Of a stretch of DNA of 64,000 nt, positions 57,050 to 64,000 are shown in pieces. Position numbers and translations under genes: made by a program. The stretch lies in the NCBI GenBank assembly GCA_019187405.1, contig JABAQZ010000005.1:82525-146524 (forward strand). The letters run 5' to 3'. The notes under the pieces were generated by a model that was not told the DNA's origin, ran no database searches, and saw only the letters and a list, made by a program, of their open reading frames with translations. The stretch comes from Ignavibacteria bacterium. GTDB taxonomy: Bacteria; Bacteroidota; Ignavibacteria; Tepidaquicellales; Tepidaquicellaceae. The stretch's first letter is position 1, and each line of letters opens with the position of its first letter.

Positions 57050-57928
57050 ATGAAATTTAAGTTAATTTTAAAATTAATACTTACATCTTTTTTTATATTT
57101 ATTTTTTCGATTAAATTATTTCCCGAAGCCGGGAATGCTGCATCGGATGACTTTGAAAAAATGAAGTGCAAGAAAAAGCTTGCTTCATTCAGCGATACTT
57201 TAAAGGACCTTCCAATAAATGAAATAATAATTGAAGTCGGAAAATCATTCCTCGGAACTCCTTATGTCGCAGGAACTCTCGATGAGAATCCGGGTTACGA
57301 AGAGCTTACAATCAACATAACAGGTTTGGACTGTGTAACTTTTGTGGAAAACTGCATAGTGTTTTCAAGATTAATAAAAACAGGTAAAACAGATTTCGAA
57401 GATTACAAGAAAGAGCTTGAAAAAATCAGATACAGAAACGGAGTGAATGCGGGATATCCTTCGAGACTTCATTATTTTTCAGATTGGATATATGACAATG
57501 AAAAAAAAGGAATATTGAAAGACATTACTCATGAAATCGGTGGAAAAGAATTTGCCAAGATTATAACTTTTATGACAGCACACAAAGATGCATATAAGCA
57601 AATGGAAAATTCGGATAATTACATGGGGATATATGACGTTGAAGAAGAAATTAATAAGAGAAGAATGTTTTATATTCCCAAAGGAGAAATTTCATTGTAT
57701 TATGATCTTTTAAAAGACGGGGATATTATAGGGTTGACATCGACGCTTGCCGGGCTTGATGTTGCTCATACCGGATTTGTTTATAAAAAAGACGGCAAGG
57801 CATATTTGATGCATGCTTCTTTAAAAAATAAAGAGGTGGAATTTTCAGCAGAAGAACTTGAAGATTACATGAGAGGAAATCAGAAGCAAGGAGGCATCAT
57901 GGTTGCAAGACTTAATGAAATCAATTAA
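57050..57928 (+). CDS. DUF1460 protein, N-acetylmuramoyl-L-alanine amidase-like
   Basis: This 292-residue exported protein has a signal peptide (about 1-25) and the DUF1460 domain. The family's NlpC/P60-like core shows the nucleophile C95 in 'GLDCVTFVENC' and H240 in 'LDVAHTGFVYKK', with 'GTPYVAGTLDENPG' preceding. It probably cleaves peptidoglycan-derived peptides or amides in the periplasm. Its stop is followed immediately by the plsY start codon, so the two are co-transcribed. No experimental activity is claimed. Confidence 0.88.
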   Translation: MKFKLILKLILTSFFIFIFSIKLFPEAGNAASDDFEKMKCKKKLASFSDTLKDLPINEIIIEVGKSFLGTPYVAGTLDENPGYEELTINITGLDCVTFVENCIVFSRLIKTGKTDFEDYKKELEKIRYRNGVNAGYPSRLHYFSDWIYDNEKKGILKDITHEIGGKEFAKIITFMTAHKDAYKQMENSDNYMGIYDVEEEINKRRMFYIPKGEISLYYDLLKDGDIIGLTSTLAGLDVAHTGFVYKKDGKAYLMHASLKNKEVEFSAEELEDYMRGNQKQGGIMVARLNEIN

Positions 57929-58570
57929 ATGACATCAGTATTTGCGGTCTGTGTCATATTTTATCTTATTGGTTCAATTCCCACAGCATACATTCTTGTA
58001 AAAATAAAATACAAGAAAAATCTGATAAAAGAAGGTTCCGGCAATATCGGAGCGAGAAATACTTATGACGTAACGAATTCGCGTTTGGATGGAATAATTG
58101 TGCTTATTGCTGATTTTCTAAAAGGATTTCTTCCAGCAATATGGTTTGCCTGTTATTCCGGAATCGGGGTTGAAAAAATCATTTTACCTGCAGTATTTCT
58201 TATATTGGGACACAATTATTCTGTTTGGATAAAATTCAAAGGTGGAAGAGGATTGGCAACAGGAGCAGGGATAATGGCGGTATTAAATTTTTCTCCTATA
58301 ATTATATGGCTGATTTTTTGTGCGGTGTTTTATTTTATTTATAAAAACATTCACGTGGCGAATGTGATTTCATTGATACTGATGCCGATTTCCTTTTTTC
58401 TTTTTTATGATTTTTTATCGGGATTCAACAGCGGATTATTAAGCGAAAGTATTGACAGCAGGGATACAGTAATTTATACAAATCTGGCAGTGTGCCTGGT
58501 TATATTAATGAAACACATTTCACCGTTGAAAGAGTATTTTATTGAAAGAGGAATTAAAAAGAAAAATTAA
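57929..58570 (+). CDS. plsY: glycerol-3-phosphate acyltransferase PlsY
   Basis: This 213-residue integral membrane enzyme transfers acyl groups from acyl-phosphate to glycerol 3-phosphate, the first step of phospholipid synthesis. All three PlsY motifs are present: 'GSIPTAYILVK', 'GSGNIGARNTYDVT' and 'LGHNYSVWIKFKGGRGLATG'. About seven hydrophobic segments are visible. The ATG directly follows the DUF1460 stop, and the transketolase half-gene follows 16 nt after its stop. Confidence 0.95.
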   Translation: MTSVFAVCVIFYLIGSIPTAYILVKIKYKKNLIKEGSGNIGARNTYDVTNSRLDGIIVLIADFLKGFLPAIWFACYSGIGVEKIILPAVFLILGHNYSVWIKFKGGRGLATGAGIMAVLNFSPIIIWLIFCAVFYFIYKNIHVANVISLILMPISFFLFYDFLSGFNSGLLSESIDSRDTVIYTNLAVCLVILMKHISPLKEYFIERGIKKKN

Positions 58571-58586
58571 ATTTAAAAATAAAAAA

Positions 58587-59474
58587 ATGAGTAAAAATCC
58601 AAATTTAAAAACAGCAGAAGAACTTTCCGAAATGGCGAGACAAATCAGAAGGGATATAATTAACATGCTTGTAATTGCACAGACAGGACATTCCGGCGGA
58701 CCGCTTGGAATGGCTGACATATTCACGGCATTATATTTTAATAAAATGAAGCTCGACAGTTCAAATCCAGAAATGAACGATAGAGATTATTTTTTTCTAT
58801 CAATCGGACATATTGCGCCGGTATGGTATGCCACACTTGCAAGAAGAGGATATATACCCGTCGAAGAGCTGAGAACATTACGCAGAATAAACGGAAGACT
58901 TCAAGGTCATCCTGCACCGGCAAAGACTCACGGAGTTCCCGGTGTGGAAATAGCTTCGGGATCTCTTGGACAGGGATTATCGATTGCTGTCGGAATGGCA
59001 ATCGGACTAAGAATGAACGGAAAAGATAATTATGTTTTCTGCATTAACGGAGACGGTGAACTTCAGGAAGGACAGATATGGGAAGCTATTATGACTGCGG
59101 CTCATCATAAAACCGATAATCTGACAATGATTGTTGACAGAAACCAATGTCAGATAGATAACAGAACAGAGTTGGTACAAGAACTCGAGCCGTTAAAGGA
59201 AAAATTTCATGCATTTAACTGGCACACTTATGAAATAGACGGACACAACATGAAAGAGATACTTCATGCAATCGATGAAGCAAAAGCTTACAAAGGAAAA
59301 CCAACGGTAATCATAGCAAATACACTGATGGGTAAAGGAGTTTCATTTATGGAAGACAATTACAAGTGGCATGGGATACCACCTAATATAGAGCAGGCAA
59401 GCATTGCGCTGAAAGAACTTGCGGTAACGAAGTATGGTGATTTTTTTGATTTGGAGGAATATGCGGAGTTGTAG
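58587..59474 (+). CDS. transketolase, N-terminal (TPP-binding) subunit
   Basis: This 295-residue protein corresponds to the N-terminal, thiamine-diphosphate pyrophosphate-binding half of a split transketolase. Landmarks are 'GHSGGPLGMADIFTALYF', 'SLGQGLSIAVGMAIG' and the TPP/Mg motif 'GDGELQEGQIWEA..' followed by 'DRNQCQIDN'. The reading frame is open from a TTG at 58542 inside plsY, but the ATG at 58587 avoids the overlap and matches the family start. The C-terminal subunit is normally the next gene; here a repeat tract and cphB follow, so that half lies outside the window. Confidence 0.9.
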   Translation: MSKNPNLKTAEELSEMARQIRRDIINMLVIAQTGHSGGPLGMADIFTALYFNKMKLDSSNPEMNDRDYFFLSIGHIAPVWYATLARRGYIPVEELRTLRRINGRLQGHPAPAKTHGVPGVEIASGSLGQGLSIAVGMAIGLRMNGKDNYVFCINGDGELQEGQIWEAIMTAAHHKTDNLTMIVDRNQCQIDNRTELVQELEPLKEKFHAFNWHTYEIDGHNMKEILHAIDEAKAYKGKPTVIIANTLMGKGVSFMEDNYKWHGIPPNIEQASIALKELAVTKYGDFFDLEEYAEL

Positions 59475-59485
59475 AGGAGAAGTTT

Positions 59486-59569
59486 GTAGTTAGTAGTTAG
59501 TAGTTAGTAGTTAGTAGTTAGTAGTTAGTAGTTAATAGTTTGCAGTTAATAGTTAGCGGTTGATGGTTA
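59486..59569 (+). repeat. heptanucleotide tandem repeat (GTAGTTA)n
   Basis: Seven perfect copies of GTAGTTA run from 59486 to 59534, followed by five degenerate copies to 59569. The tract starts 11 nt after the transketolase-half stop codon and ends about 95 nt before cphB. It is a simple tandem array that could vary in copy number by slippage. Confidence 0.95.
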
Positions 59570-59664
59570 AAAATAATAATCTTTTTTTATAGTTTAGGCG
59601 GCATGATTATATTGTTGCAAAAATTTTTTGGTGTTAATTGAAATTATAATTTGAAATATAAAAT

Positions 59665-60510
59665 TTGACAAAACATCATTACAGTGAAGAGATAGGGAGC
59701 GAGATATTGCTCATTGGTGGAGCTGAGGATAAGCTTAACGAAAGGCATATATTAAGAAAATTTGTAGAGATGTCCGGAGGTAAGAAAGCCAGCATACTAA
59801 TAGTTCCCGTTCCATCAGATTTTCCTGCTGCAGCTGCGGAGATATACAGGAAAATATTTGGAAATCTCGGAATAAAGAAAGTTACGGTACTTAAAGCAAC
59901 ATCACGCAGAGAATTAGTTTCGGTAAATCCGGAATCGGTATTAAAAGGAGTGACGGGAATATTTCTTACTGGCGGAGATCAGATGAGATTGAGTTCTATA
60001 CTTGGCGGAACAAAATTTCTTGCACTGCTTAAAAGAAGAATTAAGGATGGCATAGTTCTTGGCGGTTCAAGTGCTGGAGCAGCGAGCATGAGTTCGACGA
60101 TGATAGTAAGAGGCGAACCATCAGTTCAGCCGCTTAAAGATTCTATTCGTCTTTGTCCGGGTCTTGGAATTTTAAAAAACATAATCATTGATCAGCATTT
60201 TACACAGAGAGCAAGGCTAACGAGATTAATCACTGCAGTTTCATACAATCCAAACAATCTCGGAATCGGCATAGATGAAAACACTGCAGTTCACATAAGG
60301 AGTAACGGGATACTTGAAGTGCTCGGTTCCGGGACTGTTACCATTATTGACGGATCCGGCATCACATATAATACAATTTCCGAGGTGCAGGAATCTGAGC
60401 CGTTTTCTGTGCTCGGTCTACAGGTAAACATACTAAGCAGCGGAGTCAGATATGATATATATGAGCGCAAACCTACCGAAGTAGTGGGAGATTATCTGCA
60501 GATAAGCTGA
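59665..60510 (+). CDS. cphB: cyanophycinase
   Basis: This 281-residue serine exopeptidase of the peptidase S51 family hydrolyses cyanophycin (a poly-aspartate chain carrying arginine) to beta-Asp-Arg dipeptides. The nucleophile lies in 'GGSSAGAASM' (S136), preceded by 'GIFLTGGDQMRL' and followed by 'IDQHFTQRARLTRL' and 'GIGIDENTA'. The length is normal for the intracellular type and there is no signal peptide. It starts at TTG and ends 22 nt before cphA, forming the common cphB-cphA operon. Confidence 0.95.
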   Translation: MTKHHYSEEIGSEILLIGGAEDKLNERHILRKFVEMSGGKKASILIVPVPSDFPAAAAEIYRKIFGNLGIKKVTVLKATSRRELVSVNPESVLKGVTGIFLTGGDQMRLSSILGGTKFLALLKRRIKDGIVLGGSSAGAASMSSTMIVRGEPSVQPLKDSIRLCPGLGILKNIIIDQHFTQRARLTRLITAVSYNPNNLGIGIDENTAVHIRSNGILEVLGSGTVTIIDGSGITYNTISEVQESEPFSVLGLQVNILSSGVRYDIYERKPTEVVGDYLQIS

Positions 60511-60532
60511 AAAAATATTATTTAATCATCAA

Positions 60533-63205
60533 ATGAAAATATTAGAAATAAGGGCATTACGCGGTGCGAATTACTGGAGCAACAGATGGAAGAAGCTTAT
60601 TGTAATGAAGCTTGATATTGAAGATTACGAATCAAAACCATCGGATAAAATACTTGGATTTACGGAAAGAATAAAAGAGATAATGCCTGGATTAGTAATG
60701 CATACATGCAGTTATGGTTATGAAGGAGGATTTTTGCAGAGGGTATCGGAAGGTACGTGGGCGGGACATATAATCGAACACATTGCACTTGAACTGCAGA
60801 CACTTGCTGGAATGGAAACGGGATTTGGCAGAACAAGGGAAGCAGAATCTGAAGGAGTCTATAATGTTATATTCAGTTATGTTGAAGAAGAAGCAGGAAA
60901 GTATGCGGCGAAAGCGTCAGTAGAAATTTTTCTTGGTTTAGCCGAAGGCAAATCAATAGATGAATTAAAAAGACTCTTGTCCGGACACATTCAGGAATTA
61001 AGGGAGATAAGGGAAGATGTCAGATTCGGACCTAGTACTGGTTCGATAGTGGAAGAAGCGCAAAACAGAGGCATACCGCACATCAGATTAAACGATCAGT
61101 CATTGGTTCAGCTCGGATACGGCATTTATCAAAGAACAATTCAGGCAACAGTTACTTGTAAAACCGGTTTTATTCCGACAGATGTTGCAAGCGACAAATT
61201 ATTATGTAAGCAGTTACTTCAGACAATGGGAATTCCCGTTCCTCAGGGATATAAAATCAGAAATGAAGATGAGATTGGAGAATGTATAGATTCGCTCGGA
61301 TTTCCTGTGGCAGTAAAACCTCTTGATTCAAATCATGGTAAAGGAATTACGGCAAACATTAACAGTCTTGAAGGCGCGGTAAGAGCATTTAAATCTGCAA
61401 AGGAGTATTCAAGGACCGTAATAATCGAAAAGTCGCTTCAGGGGAATGACTTCCGAGCACTTGTAATCAATAACCGATTAGTTGCCGTAGCAGAGAGAAT
61501 ACCGGCGCTTGTTACAGGTGATGGTAGATCAACTATCAGAGAGTTGATCGAGATAGTGAATAAAGATCCGAGAAGGGGTTACGGGCACGAAAAAATCCTG
61601 ACGCAGATAAACATTGACGGAATGACGATGAGAGTACTTGAGCTAAAAGGATATACTCCCGAGACTGTTTTAAAAAAAGGCGAAGTATGTTATTTAAAAT
61701 CCACAGCCAATATATCCACAGGCGGAACGGCTATTGATAGGACTGATGAGATTCATCCTGATAATATATTTTTGTTTGAAAGAATTGCAAGAATCATAGG
61801 ACTTGACATTGCAGGCATAGACATAGTAGCTCCTGATTTATCGACATCCCTTATGATTAACGGCGGAGGCATTATCGAAGTAAATGCAGCTCCGGGATTC
61901 AGGATGCATTTAGCGCCTTCTGAAGGATTGCCGCGGAATGTTGCAGAGCCGGTTGTTAACATGCTTTTCCCACCTGGCGAGAAATACAGAATTCCTATCA
62001 TTGCAGTTACTGGAACCAACGGTAAGACAACAACAACGAGATTAATTGCACACATACTGAAAAACATTGGCAGGAATGTTGGATTTACAACGACAGAAGG
62101 GGTATATATTGGAAACCGAATGATACAATCTGGAGATAACACGGGACCAGTCTCAGCGCAAATGGTCTTGAGAGATCCGACTGTTGAAATAGCCGTTTTG
62201 GAAACAGCAAGAGGCGGATTATTGAGAGCGGGACTTGGTTTTGATGGATGTGATATCGGGATTGTAATGAATGTAACGGCAGATCATTTAGGACTTAAAG
62301 GTATAAATACTCTTGAAGAAATGGCGCGAGTAAAATCGATAGTTGCAGAGAATGTTTTTAAAACAGGATATGCGGTATTAAATGCAGATGACAAGCTTGT
62401 AATGAATATGAGAGAAAAAATTCAGGCAAATATAGCATTGTTCAGTATGGATGAAAACAATGAGTTTATCAAAGCACATATAAAGAAGGGCGGAATTGCC
62501 TGTGTTTATGAGAATAATTTCATTACTCTATTGAAAGGTCAGTGGAAATTAAGAGTGGAGAAAGTAATTAATATACCGCTTACATTCGGAGGCAAAGCAG
62601 CATTTATGATACAGAATGTGATAGCAGCTACACTTTCAAGTTATATTCTACATGGAGTAAGTATAGAGGATATTAAATTCGGATTGAATTCATTTGTACC
62701 GTCTGAGACTCAAACTCCTGGCAGACTTAACCTTATTGACGTAGGAAATTTCACAGTGCTCGTTGACTTTGCACATAATCCAGCGGGTATGGAAGCATTG
62801 TCAAAGTTTGTCGAAAAGCTTCCGAATAAAGTTAAGACAGGAATAATCGGCGGGACGGGTGACAGGCGAGATGAAGACATTAAGAACCTGGGCAGAGCAG
62901 CAGCAAAGATGTTAACAAACATTATAATAAGGGAAGATGAAAGCCTGCGTGGCAGAGAAAAGGGCGTTATAAATCAGCTTGTGCTTGAAGGTGTAAAAAG
63001 CGAAAAGCCGGACATAGACGTAAAGATAATCGAAGATGAAGTTGAAGCCATCAATTATGTTTTAAAGAATGCAAAGAAAAATGATTTAATCATAATCTTA
63101 CCTGATAACATACCGAGAGCGATAAATATCATACATAATTACAGAGATAAGTTAAATAAAATAAAAGTTGAGCAGAGCGACATTCCGAATCTCAACGAAA
63201 CTTAA
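60533..63205 (+). CDS. cphA: cyanophycin synthetase
   Basis: This 890-residue enzyme polymerises aspartate and arginine into cyanophycin using ATP. It has an N-terminal domain (about 1-160), an ATP-grasp domain (about 165-480, 'PVAVKPLDSNHGKGITANI', 'VNAAPGFRMHLAPSEG') that adds Asp, and a Mur-ligase-like domain (about 485-875) that adds Arg, with P-loop 'TGTNGKTTT' (493-501) and 'DFAHNPAGMEAL'. Length and domain order match primer-dependent CphA1. The cphB gene immediately upstream supplies the degrading enzyme. The polymer would serve as nitrogen, carbon and energy store. Confidence 0.96.
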   Translation: MKILEIRALRGANYWSNRWKKLIVMKLDIEDYESKPSDKILGFTERIKEIMPGLVMHTCSYGYEGGFLQRVSEGTWAGHIIEHIALELQTLAGMETGFGRTREAESEGVYNVIFSYVEEEAGKYAAKASVEIFLGLAEGKSIDELKRLLSGHIQELREIREDVRFGPSTGSIVEEAQNRGIPHIRLNDQSLVQLGYGIYQRTIQATVTCKTGFIPTDVASDKLLCKQLLQTMGIPVPQGYKIRNEDEIGECIDSLGFPVAVKPLDSNHGKGITANINSLEGAVRAFKSAKEYSRTVIIEKSLQGNDFRALVINNRLVAVAERIPALVTGDGRSTIRELIEIVNKDPRRGYGHEKILTQINIDGMTMRVLELKGYTPETVLKKGEVCYLKSTANISTGGTAIDRTDEIHPDNIFLFERIARIIGLDIAGIDIVAPDLSTSLMINGGGIIEVNAAPGFRMHLAPSEGLPRNVAEPVVNMLFPPGEKYRIPIIAVTGTNGKTTTTRLIAHILKNIGRNVGFTTTEGVYIGNRMIQSGDNTGPVSAQMVLRDPTVEIAVLETARGGLLRAGLGFDGCDIGIVMNVTADHLGLKGINTLEEMARVKSIVAENVFKTGYAVLNADDKLVMNMREKIQANIALFSMDENNEFIKAHIKKGGIACVYENNFITLLKGQWKLRVEKVINIPLTFGGKAAFMIQNVIAATLSSYILHGVSIEDIKFGLNSFVPSETQTPGRLNLIDVGNFTVLVDFAHNPAGMEALSKFVEKLPNKVKTGIIGGTGDRRDEDIKNLGRAAAKMLTNIIIREDESLRGREKGVINQLVLEGVKSEKPDIDVKIIEDEVEAINYVLKNAKKNDLIIILPDNIPRAINIIHNYRDKLNKIKVEQSDIPNLNET

Positions 63206-63206
63206 G

Positions 63207-63252
63207 ACAATAGATTCATAGAAAACTATAATTAGTTTTTGATTTCTATTGT
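63207..63252. terminator. possible bidirectional terminator hairpin
   Basis: ACAATAGA (63207-63214) pairs with TCTATTGT (63245-63252), and AAAACT (63222-63227) pairs with AGTTTT (63234-63239) inside. It lies between the convergent cphA and DUF1330 genes. The stems are AT-rich and no U-tract is clear, so support is modest. Confidence 0.35.
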
Positions 63253-63272
63253 ACTTTCCTGGGTAGGAATAA

Positions 63273-63563
63273 TTAATTTAATCCCTCAACGAGAATCATT
63301 TTAGAATTTGCAGTTCTGTATCTGATTGATTTTGCGGCAGTGTATGCATCAGAGTTCCACCATGCTTTTGCTTTTTCTGAATCGGGAAATTCCAGGATTA
63401 CAAATCTATTTGGGTTCCAGTTTCCTTCAAGAATTTCTACTTTGCCACCTCTGACGATATACTTGCCGCCGAACGGCTTAAGAGTTGGAAGAGCTAACTT
63501 TTTATACTCTTCGTATTCGTTGGGATTTTTTACTTCAATATCTACGATAATATAAGCTGACAT
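63273..63563 (-). CDS. DUF1330 family protein
   Basis: This 96-residue protein has a ferredoxin-like (dimeric alpha-beta barrel) pattern. Family hallmarks are the opening 'AYIIVDIEVKNPNEYEEYKK', the 'GGKYIVRGGKVEILEGNW' core and 'ILEFPDSEKAKAWWNSD' before the closing strands. Length is typical. DUF1330 proteins have no generally established activity. The gene is convergent with cphA and shows no operon partner in the window. Confidence 0.92.
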   Translation of the reverse strand: MSAYIIVDIEVKNPNEYEEYKKLALPTLKPFGGKYIVRGGKVEILEGNWNPNRFVILEFPDSEKAKAWWNSDAYTAAKSIRYRTANSKMILVEGLN

Positions 63564-63736
63564 GATTTAAAAAATTAATTATTTATTCAGATGAATATTT
63601 ATTAGAAACCAACTTACATAATTTTATTCTTACTTAAATTATCAAAAACATTACATTGTACAGGAAAAGTTTGTATTAGTAAGTAGGATTGAATATAAAA
63701 ATTTCAGAACAGTTAAATTGTGATTAGAAGAGTTGG

Positions 63737-63770
63737 GGGGGGAGAAACCGTTTAAACGGTTTCTGCCCCC
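63737..63770. repeat. palindromic repeat, right-edge copy 1
   Basis: Core AAACCGTTTAAACGGTTT lies at 63745-63762. Flanks AG/CT extend it by 2 bp, then after one mismatch GGGGG pairs with CCCCC (63737-63741 with 63766-63770). The GC-rich closing arm recalls that of the copy at 12034-12077, but uses a different sequence. Confidence 0.85.
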
Positions 63771-63807
63771 TTGTCCGGAGATGTGATACACCCCCGCAGC
63801 GCTTTTC

Positions 63808-63829
63808 AGAAACCGTTTAAACGGTTTCT
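63808..63829. repeat. palindromic repeat, right-edge copy 2
   Basis: A 22-bp perfect palindrome with the same core (63810-63827), 65 nt after copy 1. The sequence before it (63776-63807, GAGATG... to CCCGCAGCGCTTTTC) is similar to that before copy 3, showing that the repeating unit is larger than the palindrome. Confidence 0.85.
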
Positions 63830-63873
63830 TCCTCCGATTGCACAGAGATGCAACATCTCCCGCAGCGTTTTTT

Positions 63874-63895
63874 AGAAACCGTTTAAACGGTTTCT
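63874..63895. repeat. palindromic repeat, right-edge copy 3
   Basis: A 22-bp perfect palindrome with the core at 63876-63893, 66 nt after copy 2. It is preceded by a diverged copy of the same GAGATG...CCCGCAGCG leader (from 63845). Confidence 0.85.
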
Positions 63896-64000
63896 CCCAC
63901 ACCACTCAAAACAACAAAATCCATTTTTTCACAAATCGCATTTTTTACCATTTGACAATTCTAATCTTTATCTTTAGCTTGAATGCAAATTGATTTTAAG

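Larger units (their letters stand above)
63564..64000. other. 437-bp intergenic right edge with palindromic repeats
   Basis: No coding gene is supported here. The only distinct content is the three-copy palindromic repeat cluster (63737-63895). A minus-strand open frame across it is produced by the repeat itself. The last 100 nt are AT-rich and show no recognisable feature. Confidence 0.6.

Noticed and set aside
58542..58586. Upstream TTG start for the transketolase subunit
   Set aside because: It overlaps plsY and adds a Lys-rich stretch not typical of the family; the ATG at 58587 fits better.
63737..63895. Three spaced repeats as a short CRISPR array
   Set aside because: The intervening sequences are similar to one another rather than unique, the repeat is a perfect palindrome also found elsewhere, and no cas genes are present.
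63651..63905. Minus-strand open frame encoding repeated 'KPFKRF' segments
   Set aside because: Its sequence is created by the palindromic repeats, which encode KPFKRF on both strands; no ribosome binding site and no independent support.

Overview
This window looks like a chromosomal segment of an AT-rich member of the Bacteroidota/Chlorobiota lineage, most likely Ignavibacteriota (Ignavibacteria). Three observations support this. Secreted proteins carry the type IX secretion C-terminal sorting domain with the 'NYPNPFNP' signature. Two PorV/PorQ-family proteins are encoded. Several promoters fit the Bacteroidetes-type TTTG-N19-TAnnTTTG pattern. TTG and GTG starts are frequent. No tRNA, rRNA, CRISPR array or intact insertion sequence was seen.

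Layout. 1-5.5 kb (+): a compact housekeeping run with a small DUF4295-like protein, ribosomal protein bL28, a family-2 glycosyltransferase, tgt, yajC, ribBA, greA and an MCE/MlaD-like protein. 5.5-12 kb (-): porQ, acylphosphatase, an EamA permease, a UbiA enzyme resembling decaprenyl-phosphate phosphoribosyltransferase, a GT-C-like membrane protein, and the large subunit of an acyl-CoA (methylmalonyl-CoA) mutase. 12-24 kb (-): envelope and secretion genes, namely two T9SS-exported proteins (one a phospholipase D-fold protein), a polytopic membrane protein, an NHL-repeat lipoprotein, a PorV-like protein, a TonB-dependent receptor and a lipoprotein. 24-33 kb: a Spy-like secreted protein, an unknown helical protein, small secreted proteins, a thioredoxin-TPR protein and the glyoxylate shunt (aceB, aceA). 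32.6-35 kb (+): an RmlD-like reductase and a ClpB that stops after its first AAA+ domain. 35.6-47.6 kb (+): one 3985-codon gene for a giant secreted parallel beta-helix protein containing a 1.07-kb, almost perfectly duplicated block. 47.8-57 kb (-): an isolated nuoM, an unknown Rossmann protein, two GNAT acetyltransferases, an aldehyde dehydrogenase, an HNH endonuclease whose 5' half is hidden by an apparent frame problem, and an ECF sigma/anti-sigma/Spy-like operon. 57-63.5 kb (+): a DUF1460 amidase-like protein, plsY, the N-terminal half of a split transketolase, a heptanucleotide tandem repeat, the cyanophycinase/cyanophycin synthetase pair, and a DUF1330 protein on the minus strand. The right edge carries three tandem copies of a palindromic repeat whose 18-bp core, AAACCGTTTAAACGGTTT, also occurs at 12.05 kb.

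Together the genes suggest a heterotroph that can use acetate or fatty acids (glyoxylate shunt, acyl-CoA mutase), store nitrogen as cyanophycin, and invest heavily in outer-membrane uptake and T9SS-exported surface proteins. The observations most worth following are the giant beta-helix gene with its identical internal block, the dispersed palindromic repeat, the truncated clpB, the frame-disrupted HNH gene and the Tgt without zinc-binding cysteines. All assignments come from reading the sequence and from memory of protein families; no database search was run.
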